64,000 nucleotides of DNA from Lutjanus erythropterus (GCA_020091685.1 CM034603.1:12478686-12542685), one strand, 5' to 3'. Shown: positions 23,994-37,228, numbered from the stretch's first letter. Numbers and translations: made by a program. Notes: generated from the letters alone by a model not told the origin.

Positions 23994-24100
23994 CTGTTCC
24001 TGGGCGAGTAGTGTCTGACAGTGAGGGGGGACGTCGCTGGTTTGAAACTGTGTGATGTGGTGAATCCATTGATGAACTGGTTGTTGTGAAATGGTGCAAC
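23994..24100 (-). CDS. larp4b: larp4b exon, FINGF segment
   Basis: This 107-nt exon encodes VAPFHNNQFINGFTTSHSFK then PATSPLTVRHYSPRNR, matching the FINGF-FKPA-SPLT region of LARP4B. The acceptor is GTACCAG and the donor GTTGGT. The last Arg codon is split with the next exon. Confidence 0.94.
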
Positions 24101-24835
24101 CTGGTACACAGAAAACAGAGTCACCTGCTGCATTAACAGGAAGTGGCAAAAGGTTTTAGGTAACAAAATAATGAGTGAGACCTGAGTGTAGAAGGACAGA
24201 ATCTTGCAAAGATATGTTTGGATCTTTTAAAGATTGTTTTGGATAGTTTCAAGCTGTATTTTATGTTGCACACATCTGGTAACAATTTACAAGATCCCCA
24301 TCTGTTTTGAATTATCATCAAATGAACCACCAAAACAAAGGTGCAATCTTCACAAAGATGTGAACTATACAAGCTGCTTGTAAAAATAGTTTAACAGGTT
24401 TTACTATAAATAAACAGTTCAGACAGGACACTCTGAATTCTTAAATTTAGTAAACCAGATACCATGAAATAAAATTTTGTCATATTGTCTCACCTAATAT
24501 CTGCATACATGCTGACTTGTACAAGACAAACTCATTGAAAAATAGAAATGCAAGCAATACATGTTACCCTACCGTTGCTCTGTTTGCTTTAATACCCAGC
24601 TGCTTAATGAAAATGCAAATTTGAATATTAAAAACAAAAGCACCAGTAAAGAGTACTTTTGCTCATTTTGAACCTAAATGTGGGTAATTTGCTGTTTTAA
24701 CACACAACTGACTTATCAAATCATTAAACACGCTTCCTTAACTTTAGTCATGATGTCAAACTAGCCTCATCTTTCTGAAAAACAGAGTATCACTGTTTGT
24801 AATCTACAAATTAAAATTTACCAGCTCATTCTTAC

Positions 24836-25042
24836 CAGTGTGGGGTCGATGAAGCTGTGTGTGGCAGACCAGGCCTGTGGCGTGATGAGGCTGTATAAGG
24901 GGAACTGCTGCTGCGGGCTGTAAACTGGTGGGATGTAGTAGGATGTGTAGCGCTGCTGGGCGTACGGGTTCACCTCCACCGGCCGGTAACCGTTCTTTGG
25001 CATGAAAGTGTTGATAGCGATTGCCTTCGCCTTTATCCTTGC
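24836..25042 (-). CDS. larp4b: larp4b exon, conserved Tyr/Gln/Pro block after the RRM
   Basis: This 207-nt exon of 69 codons starts ARIKAKAIAINTFMPKNGYR and continues with YAQQRYTSYYIPPVYSPQQQ and FPLYSLITPQAWSATHSFID. This block directly after the La module is characteristic of LARP4B. LARP4 has a shorter ARIKAINTF here. The acceptor is TCTCCCAG and the donor GTAAGA. No known catalytic domain is present, and the function of this block is not established by the sequence. Confidence 0.97.
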
Positions 25043-26402
25043 CTGGGAGACAGAGCCAGAACACAGCGGGAAATTAGCGACAGCCAAAACATAGATACAG
25101 AATATTGGACATTTCTTGCATACTTTGGCAGCATTTGTGCAACTTCTAAGAATTACACATAGAAATGCTCTAAAGCATGGGTCTTACACAGGGGGTCCAA
25201 GATGTACTGCAGGAGGGCAACTAAATTATTGTTTGATCATTTTTGGAAAGGGTTTTTTCCTTAAAAGAATTAAAATGCGTCTGAAAATACACATCAACTT
25301 GAATGTAACATAGCAAAGATATTATTTGTGGAAAAAAAAGAAAAAGGGGGGAAAAAAGCATGTACATAACATTGACAAAAAGCTATCCATGAATCCTTGT
25401 GCTGTCATGTGAGCTAGTTGACATGCTAAAATCACTGTAGCACCTATTTATAATGGCAAACTGCTTGGTGTCAGTGTCATCTCTCCACCAAAAAAGTTTC
25501 ACTGACAGATTTGCAAGTCAGAGAGATTTTTACATTTGTGTTTTTACATCTTTTTCTTATTAAATTACTGTTATTGCATATACACTTGTGCTGTTAGTAC
25601 TTGTGCTGTCAGTTTATTGCTAATCACTTTGTAGCTAAAACACTGCCTGACAAAAGATCCACTAATGTTTTGAATAATATTGGCAGCAACAGCTGGAAGG
25701 TAGTTTTGTGCTCTATAATTGAATGTATTCATTAAGTGTAAATAAGTAGTAATAAATCAAAGAACCAATAAAATCCACAGCTGTATACAGTCTATTAACA
25801 CGGTATATAAATGAGCGGGAGAAGAGGCAGCTCTATCGAGCTGGGCTCTTCTTCTGTGATGCTACTGTGGATTTTCATACATTAGTGGGACTACTTAAAA
25901 GTGTGACGTCACTTAACCTCCAAATGAACCTCTTAAGAGAAGATTTGTGATTTCTCTGCTAAAAACCTTGATGTGTGTTTCTTTGTGACACTGATTAATT
26001 ATGCATGAGGAAGGATATCGTTGTCTGTCCTTCACTAATGAAAATTCAACATTTACAGACTGTGTGGGAGCACAGATATGCTTGAAGTGCAGACACTGGC
26101 TGCAACATATTTCTGTTATCTCAAAAAATAAAAGAATAGCCCACAGACAGATGCATGGTAAATGTAGGTGAAATGAACAAAAACAAAAACTGCGTCTTTT
26201 GGTGTTGACAGTCACAGGAAAACCAGAAAGTTCACACCACAGATGACTGCTTGAGTGTCTTTCATTTAGACATTTTCTTTCCCAAAATGGTTACAATTGA
26301 CCAAAGTTCATAGTGATAAGATGCTCTGATCTTTGCATATCACTCTTCTTTTACACAAACTCAATAGGCTTAGATGGCTTTGCAGTAAGTCAAGTTCCCT
26401 AC
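25043..26402 (-). other. larp4b: larp4b intron, nothing specific seen
   Basis: AT-rich GT-AG intron. No recognised repeat or coding sequence. Confidence 0.5.
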
Positions 26403-26456
26403 CTTAATAGGCTTCCCTTGGAAGGTCTTCACCTCCTCACGCAGATACTGATATGC
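26403..26456 (-). CDS. larp4b: larp4b exon, RRM C-terminal part
   Basis: This 54-nt exon of 18 codons encodes AYQYLREEVKTFQGKPIK, the end of helix 2 and the last strand of the RRM. It is nearly identical to the family. The acceptor is TGATAAAG and the donor GTAGGG. Both ends are in phase 0, so skipping it would keep the frame but break the RRM. Confidence 0.96.
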
Positions 26457-27361
26457 CTTTATCAAGAGAAAGACAATACAGCATTAGGTAAATAGTTAAA
26501 TGCCATGACAAACCAGAGGTTGCATTAGACATTTTCATCGTCTGTCATTTTGACAGCCAGAGTTGGACAAATATGTCATGACATATTTTTCAATGAGACT
26601 TAGCGTATTAGTTAATATAAGTTAATCACAATATAATTTAATAGACAGAACAAACTTATAAATTATGCATTTATAAGGCCATGGAGAGAAAAGATGAACA
26701 GAGACATCCACCATGCATCACCTTTCATGTCAACACCACATGAAGCAAATGGATGACAGCGGAGGGCACTGAAACACCACAGCCATTGTCCCTGAACCGG
26801 CACATGTGAGCAATGTAACTTTATACATACCACTCTCAACATGGGATTTCCCAGTGCTGGAAACACTTGCTTCATTCTAAGGAGAATCTAACTGGTAGAT
26901 TTTGTTAACTCTGTCATTAACTCTATTTGTCTGTTTGACATTGTTGCGTGTGAATTATATACTTACTTCAATGCCTCAGTGTTTTAATCTGTAAAAATGA
27001 CTGATGGCCATCAGATCCTTTTGTCATTGTTACAAAAATTCAATGAATGCATGATGGAAAATATTGTGTTAACCTGGCCTGTCACATAAAACAACATTTG
27101 ATGATTAACTCATGGGAGAGTTGTATGGATAATTGTTGGCCAAAACTTCATTCACATTTCTGAAAGTGAGGCTGAGCACTGATCTAGGCATTTCCTGATC
27201 AGATCTGATCCTTATCCTCCTGATCTAACAACGCAGGGAGAGCTGTTTGTCCAATCAGATCACTCTGACACATCACATTAGAGTAGACAAAGACACTAAC
27301 TTCTGTTTCAAATACTAGAAAAATAAGACAATATATATTCACTTTTCACTTGTGTTTTTAC

Positions 27362-27472
27362 CTGCTGTGCATCTGCTTCTGATTCAAAGGTGATGAACCA
27401 GTTGTCATTGTAGGCAAATTCACAGTTGATGAACTTAGGTAAGTTGTCCCCTTTAAAAAGAGCCTCAACCTC
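27362..27472 (-). CDS. larp4b: larp4b exon, RRM core
   Basis: This 111-nt exon holds exactly 37 codons: [20 protein letters not shown] then [17 protein letters not shown]. It carries RRM helix 1, strands 2 and 3 (NWFITF is the RNP1-like strand) and the start of helix 2. The acceptor is TTCTGCAG and the donor GTAAAA. Both ends are in phase 0. Confidence 0.97.
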
Positions 27473-28239
27473 CTGCAGAACAAAAAACAGGAGATGAGGT
27501 CAAGTTATTTTTATAGTGACACACTAATAAAAAACCTCTCCAGAAAATATCAGCTATGCACTAGTGAAAAAAGTTAAACACACAGGAAAACGTATCTATT
27601 AGTTTGACCAACAACAGATATGAACAGTTGGTCTGTAGTCAACATCCAAAGTCTTTCCACCTTAAGAAAAATCTAAAAAAAAAAAATCTCAAATTTAATT
27701 TCTGGATTGTTAAAGCACTAAAACTAGTTAAAGATTTATGAACAGCGGAATTTAAAATTTTAAAGGTCCAATATGTGCAGACTTCAGTTTTTGTTTTGCT
27801 TGAAGAGAACTCAAAACTGACTTTTGTTTCCATTTACTTTTAAACACCCATACCTGCTTGCCACAATCAATTAACACTGGACTAAAATGTCTTTTAAAAA
27901 ACAAACATCATACCTGGAAATTAATGTCTGACTGTAGTTACACTGTAGGCTAGGGTGCTGCGGGCAATTTGTTTGCAAGAGTGCTATAAGGTCATGTCTG
28001 AGCCCTGATGTAAATAATTTATTTGGCTCTGAATACTTCATGTGGCTGATAAATTTAAGGATATGACAGATACTATTACTGGTGCAGAATACTTCAGTAA
28101 AGTTAAACTAAATTTACTGTTGATCAGCGACACTGTCAGCTGCTCCATCTCCTTTTAGACTGTCTGTCCTCTAGTAATCCTGCTCTTGGAATCTATCGCC
28201 AACTTCACGCTACTGACTGTGTCGCTGAGTGTGTGACGT

Positions 28240-28385
28240 GACCACCATGTGGAGCATTTGTGTGAATTTGACCAGCACATAATCAGATATGTGACACTGA
28301 CTGGCCAATCACCGGTCAGGGCCAGTCAAGATAAAAACTGGCCAGTTCCAGTCTCTGGCCAATCAGTCAGTGCATCCTTAGTTCT
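28240..28385. repeat. degenerate dispersed repeat (GGCCAATCACCGGTCAGGGCC type)
   Basis: It contains internal repeats of CTGGCCAATCA and CTGGCCAGTTCCAGT and ends CAGTCAGTGCATCCTTA, which resembles the GTGCATCCCTA end of common fish hAT-like elements. The left limit is uncertain. Confidence 0.4.
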
Positions 28386-29283
28386 GAATAAACCTGTCAA
28401 GACTCCTCCTGGAACCGCCACAACTTCATTTGGATGAGCAGAACCAGACCGAGGTGAATACAATGTCATTTCAGGTTGGTTTGAAAAGTAGGTACGTGGG
28501 AGTTGTCAGGCTTTATGGAATCAAAAAATCAACACAAGACAAAGATTCAGATGAGAATCTGCAAAAATGTACATCAAAGGCTTACATCTGCAGCTGCAGT
28601 TCCTCTGACGTTATTCTCAATTACTGTGGCTGACATAATCACAAACATATTGTAGCATTTCCTGACATGTTTCTTTAACATTCAGACAACATGATATAAT
28701 AACATTAATTAGTGTGCATAAAAAGCTTTATACTACTAGAAACTGTGGAACTGAAAATGCACTGCTGTGGTAACCCTCTTTAGCTCTGAGTCATTTGAAC
28801 TGAAAATGTTCTGTCATGCTGAGGCAGATAAGTGTGTTACTGATATCACAGACATTCTGTAAATATTCTACAGCTAATGCTCAACCATTCAGGATGTTTC
28901 AGTTGCTACTGCTGTAGCAAAAAATGTCTTCTGAGTAACATTAAATCCTCTAAAATCTGCAAACAGCCTATACTTTGGCTGCATCAGTGGAAAAGGATGA
29001 TGTTTTCTCTGTATTAAAATTCTGATCAGGTGTAGGGAACAACAGTAAAACAACATGTTTTACTTGGATGTCTGAACGTGAAACTGGCTCCCTTGTCAAC
29101 GCATCACACTGCTGTCATGGTTTATTCAACTGATTCTATAATACAGACATTCCTCTGTAAACTTAATATTTTCTGGATCCCATGTGCATCACCTAAACCT
29201 AGAATTGTGTAAGGTACTGATATTAGCAATACCAATAATGCATTCACAAATTTCCTTAACCAATATTTGAATGCATTAACAAT

Positions 29284-29594
29284 TAGGGCTGCGACTAGCA
29301 TTCCATTGTCGATTAATCTGTCAATTATTTTCTTGATTAATCAATTAGTTGTTTGGTCTATAAAAGGTAAGAAAATGGTGAATAATGTTGTCAGTCAGTG
29401 TTTCCAAAAGCTCAAGATGACATCCTCAAATGTATTGTTTTGTCCACAAGTCAAAGATATTCAGTTTACTGAGAATATATTCACATTTAAGAAGCTTAAA
29501 TCAGGGAATTTTGACTTAAAAAAAATAACTCAAACCAGTTAATCAATTATTAAAATAGTAGGTGATTCACAACAAATTATTTGCTGCAGCTCTA
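29284..29594 (+). mobile_element. hAT-like MITE family A, copy 2
   Basis: The ends TAGGGCTGCGACTAGC and TTGCTGCAGCTCTA are imperfect inverted repeats. The body has GATTAATCTGTCAATTATTT, CAAGATGACATCCTCAAATG and TTCACATTTAAGAAGC. The flanking 8-mers TTAACAAT and CTAACGAC agree at five of eight positions, possibly a decayed target duplication. Confidence 0.85.
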
Positions 29595-29889
29595 CTAACG
29601 ACTGATAGTAAGTTATAATTAATAAGATACAAAACATACATCTTTTTCTCAGTTTAATTTGAATTTTAACAATTTTAGCTGCACATCAATTATTTAAAAT
29701 ATTAATTTATGAAGCACAAACAATTCAGACAATAAGAATAATATAACAAAGTTGAAAACCTGTGAGCTCCAGAGAAATGGCACAAAAAACAAGTATTATC
29801 GGTTAATAAAACCTTAAAACTGTCTTTACGGTGAATAATCAAGTCATGATTAGCCATTTACATGTCTTGCAATAATGCTTCAATTTTTT

Positions 29890-30442
29890 AATTCAGCATT
29901 CCTAGACTTAGAGAAGACGGGCTGTTCCTATGAGCATCCAGTCCTTGTATAACCAAACAAAAGGATTTCGATTCACCAGCTGATCTACATCCTGACCCTC
30001 ACCTATAGTCCTGAGCTTTGGATAGTGAGCAAAAGAATGAGATGGCAGATACAAGTGGCTGAAACCGTTTTTCTGCTTAGGGTGTCTGGGCACAGCATTA
30101 GAGGTAAGGTAGTAAGCTCGTGCATCTGGACTTTGGAGCAGAGCTGCTGCTCCTTCGCATCAAAACCAGCCTGATGCAGTGGTTCAGGCATCTGATCAGA
30201 ACGCCTCCAGGGCGACTCCCTTTGGAGGTTTTCCAGGCACGTCCAATTGGGAGGAGACCCTGGGGTAGACCCAGAACTCACTGGAGGGATTACATGTCTC
30301 ATCTGGCCTGGGAACGTCTTGGGATTCCCCAGAAAAATCTGGAAAGCGTTGTGAGGAAGAGGGACATCTGGAATACCATGCTCAGCCCGCTGCCACCACA
30401 ACCCGACCACGGATAAGCGGAAGAAAATGGATGGATGGATGG
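29890..30442 (+). mobile_element. 3' end of a non-LTR retrotransposon (Rex3/RTE-like), 5'-truncated
   Basis: A plus-strand open frame at 30120-30416 contains MQWFRHLIRTPPGRLPLEVF, then RRPWGRPRTHWRDYMSHLAW and ERLGIP. I recognise this as the C-terminal end of a very common fish LINE reverse-transcriptase protein. It ends shortly before GGATAAGCGGAAGAAAATGG and a (GGAT)n tail at 30424-30442. Upstream sequence from about 29920 fits the preceding part of the same element but with frame breaks. The Rex3/RTE assignment rests on the GATG-type tail and is tentative. Confidence 0.8.
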
Positions 30443-30909
30443 TTTTGTAAAAAATATTTTAAAAATTAAATAACCAGATGAGAATTTAGACTCCATTTTA
30501 ATTCACACTGTAAACACTGCATTAGATTGTTATTTTAGCTCTGTAGCCAAATGACAGAACATATGATTCTACCTTGAAAACTAATAAATTATCTGTTTTA
30601 TCTTCATTGCACCCTTTAAAGCCCTACCAAGACTGGTAATAGAATACTTAACAACAATGTAAAAAGATTATGAAATCAAACTATCAATCACCCATGCAGA
30701 CACGTTTGGTGTGTTCAATGTGCAGAAGTTATGCTTGTATTTAGGGCGTGAGGAGTAGAGTCAGCAGAGTAATTATACACCAAGTCTCTGTTGCCTCATG
30801 CTGAGGGATTTCTGGGAGAATGAAGACGCTGGTAAACATCTTAATAAAAAAGTAAGGATCATCTCATTGTTGCCACAGTGCAAATCGAACACCATGAACA
30901 CCCACTGAC

Positions 30910-31013
30910 CTCTATAGGCGTGCTCTCAGGAACCTCTCTGAGGATCACGATGCAGCGGTTCTGATTGGGTCGCACCTTCTCCCCCTTCTCATCCACTTGG
31001 ACCAATGGCAGAG
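30910..31013 (-). CDS. larp4b: larp4b exon, La motif end and RRM start
   Basis: This 104-nt exon encodes (S)[18 protein letters not shown], then [16 protein letters not shown]. It links the La motif to the [11 protein letters not shown] is the first beta strand of the RRM (RNP2-like position). The acceptor is CTCCAG and the donor GTCAGT. It ends in phase 0. Confidence 0.96.
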
Positions 31014-32267
31014 CTGGAGATTAGAATGACAGAATGAAGCATTCAAAGATTTTAACCTTGAACTCCTTCCTCTTGGTCTATTAAACTGTATATTCTTAAA
31101 GTTAGGTACTACGTGGATTTTCAGACATTGTTATTTATCACACTGGTGGCTGTTAAGGAAGCTGCAGTTAACAGTGGAGGTGGTCAACACACATGGTTGT
31201 TGATGAGTTGATGAGGAAATTTAGAAATTTAGAAATAAGGGAGGCCAGTGGCCGATATATAATGCTGACAGCAAAACAAAGAGAAGACATGTATAATTCT
31301 ATTATTCCATTAACATCATAGTCTAATATACATGGTTATCATGTATGATTATTATTCACATCTTACGTCGGGTTATGCTGTGAATTTCAGACACTGAAAG
31401 TACAACGAGGGGAAAGACCGACAAAACAACAAATGTTTCAATAAAATAGCATTATCTGGGAGGATTATGTGTAGAGCACACAGACATCTGGACTAAGATC
31501 GTTTTAGTTTTAAAACAAAAACCTAGTGTGGATGTAGCTTCAAAATACCAGGTAATCAGCCTATCACTCGTTGCTAGTGTTAGCTAGTGTTACACATTGC
31601 TGGCAGTGCAGGGGAGCTGAAAAGGGGCAGGGGACTCTGGAGCGCACATAAACATCCTTTGGATTTTCGAGGAGAAATTGTCCCAAGAAAGTTTTGAAAG
31701 TTCTCATTTTTAATGTCAGATTACAATCCATTCAACTATGCTATGCAGAATGGATTGTAATGCATGCAACACATTTAATCTGCTCCACATAGTCCCTCCA
31801 CTTAGTCCCTTTAATGAAAGTTAACCTGAGTGCCTTCATTCTCAGTGAAAAAGATTAAATACAAATGCATGATGCCATACAGCAGCACAAATAAGTTTAT
31901 TCACAGTATCTCATCCAATTTCATAAATAAAATCTTGACACTTCTCACATCACTGAGCCATAAAATACAAGTGCAGCTTCAAGCCTGTTAGGATTAATTT
32001 TAGTAGTAAATTAAGTGTGTGTATAAATCAAACTCAACCAGGTAAGACTCTGCTGAATGCACTTTAACAACCTCTCCCGGGAAATTAACCCCAACCGCAT
32101 GCTGATAAACATTCAGTGCGCCTGGGAAGTTTGTCTTGTCATAAAGCCTCCTAAGCAGGTAAGCAGCCATCATTAAAGTCGTGCTTTACTCTGAGATTCT
32201 AGTTGGTAAGTAAAATCATGAAGTGGCTCATAAATGATGGACGACAAACACTTAACATTTTACTCAC
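31014..32267 (-). other. larp4b: larp4b intron, nothing specific seen
   Basis: GT-AG intron between the two La-module exons. No recognised repeat. Confidence 0.5.
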
Positions 32268-32404
32268 ATCGTAAAATGTCCACGATCAGCTCCACGTCAG
32301 TGCTGAGCTTTTTGACATGGTCCAGGTTGGCCACCGTCACAATTGGCACATATTGGTCGCTGTCCATCTGGGAGATGAGGTACATGTCACTGGCCAGATT
32401 CTCC
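32268..32404 (-). CDS. larp4b: larp4b exon, La motif core
   Basis: This 137-nt exon encodes the core of the La motif, including [20 protein letters not shown] and [20 protein letters not shown]. It has acceptor CTTTCAG and donor GTGAGT. LARP4-family La motifs keep Met and Gln in the DMYLISQMD stretch, where genuine La uses other residues. That stretch is intact here. This is one of the most conserved exons in the gene and clearly identifies the family. Confidence 0.97.
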
Positions 32405-32550
32405 CTGAAAGATAAAGAAGAGGCAGAGGTGATTAGTGACACCTTCAAGCATACTGCTCAGATGACAATATGATATCTTGTAACTGTGCAGAGGTGAAAC
32501 TGTACCTTTTTTTTTTTTTTACTCAGACAAAGTTTAACAAACTTCTCTGT

Positions 32551-33190
32551 TTAAAGGGATAGGTCGAATTATATAATGTGGGGCTGTATTAGGTAATTAT
32601 CCATAGTCAGTGTATTAGCTACAGACAGCACACCAGTTTAGAGAAGTTGAGAGGAGTATGAAGACAGAAGCCAAGCAATGCACTGCTGTGGACAGGGTCA
32701 ACCCCAAAACGTATTTTAGTCACTTACAAAAGTGCCTAGTCCAACTTTAAAAAAGAAGGGAAAAAAATCAATCCTGGTATAAGTGTATGCTATAAGAAGC
32801 ATATTTTCACTGCTTTACCTTGCCATCAGACAGCCTTTCCAAAGGGAAAGGGCAGATACATAAGCCAAATATCACTCTCTCCTAACCAACCAAATTCCAT
32901 GGGCGAAATCATTTATTTTACCTTGCAGAACACAGAACTGTTGGTCTACCACTGCCTCAAACTTTCAGTTTGTTGGTGTTATTGTGTGACTTCAGTGTTT
33001 TAAAAGCATAGGTCACGCAATAACACCAACAAACTAAGACATTGAGGCAGTAGCAGACTAGCAACTCTCATTTTCTGCAAGGGAAAATGACTGATTTGGA
33101 GTTTGGCTTCTCTGCTCCCAAACCAGGCGAGCGCTAATACACTGACTATGTTAAGTACCTCATACAATCTCATCCAAACCATCCCTTTAA
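32551..33190. mobile_element. foldback MITE family B, copy 3, TTAA-flanked
   Basis: It begins TTAAAGGGATAGGTCG and ends CATCCCTTTAA, with long imperfect inverted repeats. CATAGTCAGTGTATTAG lies near the left end, and its complement CTAATACACTGACTATG near the right end. A near-perfect central hairpin pairs 32967-32990 with 33011-33035 (GTTTGTTGGTGTTATTG and its complement) around a 20-nt loop. No coding capacity. Confidence 0.9.
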
Positions 33191-34235
33191 CACCTGCCGA
33201 GTCACACTTGTCCTTACTTTAAAGATCTCACAATAAACTACAGCTTACATCTAGTAAACATCAAGCAGCTTTGTTTGGGAAACCCAACGTAACAAATTTG
33301 TGAGTCTGAAACAGTGCACTTCTGGCCATAAATGAAACTCCTGATTCTGTCAGCTATTTCAGTCTACAGCTGTTGCACACTTGGCTGTTTTACTTATGCA
33401 ACTGTGAGCCAAGTGGTTTTCTCAAAGGAAACGGAATGAAGGTGTTCATGGTTTCGCCTTCTCTAAACATTTCCTGATCCAGTATTTAACAACCCAACAG
33501 TGCCCTGGTTCTTCTGTCCTCTTAGCTTTTGTCTCCTCTCTATGTGTGGTCATTATCATTTTGGTTTTGTTCCTTTTATTGAAGTTTTGTCATAGAGTAA
33601 ACTATACTCTACGGCCTGTTCCAGGTTGATAAAGAAGAGGAAAAAAAGCAAAGTTAAACTCTGCGAGGCCTTGATTCCCTCCAAACCAGTAGCCACTGCT
33701 GCCACCACCACAGAGGCATTCAACAGTATGAAATAAGGCTTTCATTCAGACCACGCCTGACGCCCACAGAGAGCAGGAGAAAAAGAGGGAGAGATGTTTG
33801 ATCAGTATCACACACAATGCAGAGCCCCACTGTACACTGATGGCAGAAGCATATGGAACTGATTATTAATAAATTTACAGTACCAAGACTTATCCAAAGT
33901 TTAAGGTGCCCACATCTAATTACATTATTACGTCTAAAGCCTCAAATTCCAAGTGAACATAAACAGCAAGCATATCTTCAGCTGCAACAATTAGTCAGTC
34001 AGACGAAACCTGGTCTCAGCTTCTTCATGTGAGGATTTGCGGCTTTTCTTTATAATTTATGATTGCAAATGAAGAGCCTTTGGATTTTGGACTGCTGTTG
34101 GACAAAGGACGCCATCTGACAACAGCACTTCAGACTCTGGGAAATTGTGATGAGAATTTTTTTTTACAATTATATAGATATTTATAAACTAAATGATTAT
34201 GCAGTTAATGGTGAAAATAATAATTATCTACTCTG

Positions 34236-34590
34236 TAAACCATTTCCGGCATGACTGCGCTGTGGTTAGATAAGTTTGGTGTAGAGGAACTCAACTGGCC
34301 TGCACAAAGCCCTGACCTCAACCCCACTGAACACCCTTGGGAGGGGTTAGAGTGACAATTGCAATGCTTTCTCGTCCAACATCAGTTCCTGACCTCACAA
34401 ATGCTCTTTTGGCTGAATGGGCACAAATTCCCACAGACACACTCCAAGCCCTCCCAGAAGAGTGGCAACCGTGTCAGTGGCAAAGGGGATCAACTCCATA
34501 TTAATGCTTATGGTTTTACAGAATGGGATGTCCAACAAGCTCACATAGGTGTGATAGTCAAGTGTCCTTTGACTTATGGCTATGGTGCAT
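34236..34590 (+). pseudogene. Tc1-like transposase 3' end, frameshifted
   Basis: The plus strand reads FGVEELNWPAQSPDLNPTEH, the Tc1 transposase segment that carries the catalytic Glu of the DDE triad. An in-frame stop follows (GLE, stop). Similarity continues with shifted frames through a DLTNALLAEWAQIP-like part to STPY at the usual C-terminus. Only the last third of the element is present. It is not functional. Confidence 0.8.
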
Positions 34591-35375
34591 CATTGGCAGA
34601 ACAGAAGGTCACTCTGAGCCAGACAGCAGCCTGCTACACAACACAAGAGACACAGACCCTGCAATCCAAATTAGATTCGCTGTCAACATCTCTTTCTTAC
34701 TGAATCTAACTAAACATAAACACATATCTTGTCCTGCACCTTGGCTTGTTGAATGAGTTACCAAACAAACAAAAGTCGTCAGATCCCTGCGCCGTTCACA
34801 CTATACCACTCTGTCTTGTGATTGTGAGCCTTGAAGTTGCTGTGCTGTACACTACATAACTGATTAAAGAAAAGAGGTCACCGATTACAAGATCATTCAC
34901 CCAAGGAATCCAAAGGCTCTCCAAACTGCATTTTGTCATGAAAACACACCAGAAGTGACATTAGATACTGAAACACCAGTATGAAGCATGTCACTGTTGC
35001 CTTTGCATTGCTAGATCTAAATGACCTGGATGCGAAGTGTCCATACCAACTAATAAAGTTTTTAAAGTGAAGACGGAGCCCCTTTCCTCTCCATTTATAT
35101 GCTTTATTCATAAGTGTGTTAATTAACCTAGAAACTAAGCCTCCATAATGCTAAATAATACAACACTGGTTCCTCCTTTCAAAAAAGTAAAAAATAAATA
35201 AAAACATTTTTTATCAGCAGTCCACCACTGCTTCTAGTTGCATAGAGGAAACACTGAAACTATGTGTTATCATTAGAACACACTAGAAGTAACACCACAT
35301 TGTTAATACCGAAGCATCAGTGGGCAGCATGTGTTGTCTCTCACAGTGCAGCATCAGCGCTACTGGAGGTGAAAC

Positions 35376-35801
35376 TTGTTTCAACTTCTTTCTAACTTTA
35401 TAGCGACTGCAGGTTTTTTATTAATTTTTGCTAATTTGCAGTTCAATACTTGGGCTTTACTGTCTGCTGCTCCACTGCTCATCCATCTCTCCCTTCTCTG
35501 TCTGCAGCTCTACGCCTGTGTGCTGTGTCTGCTCTCATTGGCTGTAGCTGCTGCTGGCTCCTCAAGTTGTCCCAGACACGACCAGCTGCTACTAAATTTG
35601 TTGCCGAGTGGGAGATCAGGGCTACACTCACATAGTGTGGCCTTGGCTATACTTGTTGGATACTCTAAAGTAAGCTTCAAATGCATGATTCGATTAAAAC
35701 TTCTTTTAGCTCTGACAGATATGCCATTGTTAGATTATCAAGACTTGATTTGTAAAGATAAACAGATCACTATTATTTATACCCTAACAACTAGCATTTA
35801 G
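35376..35801 (+). other. unassigned 141-codon open frame in an intron
   Basis: The predicted peptide is very hydrophobic at its start (FIATAGFLLIFANLQF, then LLIHLSLLCLQLYACVLCLL). I recognise no family. It lies in the larp4b intron between 37229 and 32404, antisense to the gene, with no clear promoter or splice context. Chance or transposon debris is more likely than a gene. Confidence 0.1.
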
Positions 35802-37228
35802 ATTTTAGAATTCTTCTTTATTAGGATAAGCTATATGCTATCAAGTGTGATATATCAACCACCAGTCAACTGGGAACTGTTAAAAAAGAACAACAGTCAC
35901 TACATAGCACAAGAGTACTGTAACAGACTGTTCTGTGTTTACTATGTGTTTCTCTGTTTGAGGTAGCGTGTCCCCTCAGAGTTGCCGTAAGGCAGGAGTT
36001 GTTGGCAGAGTTCTGCTTTTGACACGTGTGAGAGAAAAATAAAGAAGCTGTTGCTGCTGGCCAGCGCACTACATCTCTATGCTATCATTTTCTTTCTAAG
36101 CCTGCCCAGTTGGGTGAATCCAAGACGGTCGGTTACAGCTGGCAATGATGCGATTAAAATGGCTTGAATTTCATCATCTGCAAGAAGCCACAAAGATTAG
36201 AAATGTTGAAATTTAGAAAGAACTGAGCCACAGTGGTAACTTCAGGGAAGAGGGAGGTTCTACTCTTTCTCTGTCAGAAAAAAACTCATTTCAGTTCATT
36301 TTAGGTTTAGAATCGAAATCGTGACATCTCTACTCTAAGGCATTAGAGTACACAGTTATCTGTGTAGGTGGTTGTGTTCACATGTGAGCAGTGGGTGTGT
36401 GCAGTCCACAAAGTCATAAATGTTTAGCTGCATGCAGACGTCCACGCAGAGTAGGAAGATCACATCACATCACACAGACCCTTGTGGACCAATGTGGATT
36501 TGCTGACATGGAACACATAGTTTTGCTTAATGGATATGCAGCCTTACTTTCTTATGTGTTGCTGATGAATGTAATACTGATCAATAAAGCCACTATTTTC
36601 AACATGTTGGGATGGTCTGTTGTGCTGCTAATGACAAAAGGGATCGACAGTATTTCAGGAGGCAGAATAACGAGAGGGGGGATTCCACAGAGTCATCCAC
36701 AAGAGCCTGTAGTCTTAGGTCTCTGTGTTCTTTAATGATCACTTAATAGTGGACATTTTTCTTGCTGTAGCTCAGTCTGAGTGCTTTTTCCCATTAACAA
36801 GTGTAAAACAGCTGCTGAGCAAGAGATTTTAGCATGTCTAGTCTGTTGCTAGGAATTCCTGAACAAGCTGAGTGTTCAGTAGCACATTTTTTTTTTCCAT
36901 CCGGTGTCACATTGTCTAGAAAATGCTTACATATTTTTAGAGATGGGATACAGACAATCCAAAAGGGAAAAAAATGGTATATCGACCGTCCAAAGAAAAG
37001 TACGACTAATTACATACAATAACCGATGACGACATGCCTTCAGACAATTGAGTCTATAATTTAAAGGACCTGAATGACTGACTTCACCATTCTGTGTCCT
37101 GATTTTCCAGCCAAAACTAATTTGCTGAAACATCTTTGTACGCAAACCTACTCATAGTCTGGTCAAAAATACACCCAGTGTCTCATTGCAATGTAATGTA
37201 ATTTGTAAAATTATCGCAGTAAACTCAC

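Noticed and set aside
34359..34703. Plus-strand 114-codon frame
   Set aside because: It is a shifted frame across the Tc1-like remnant. The similarity to transposase is in another frame.
36391..36735. Plus-strand 114-codon frame
   Set aside because: It lies within a larp4b intron, has no recognisable domain, and its composition fits random AT-rich DNA.
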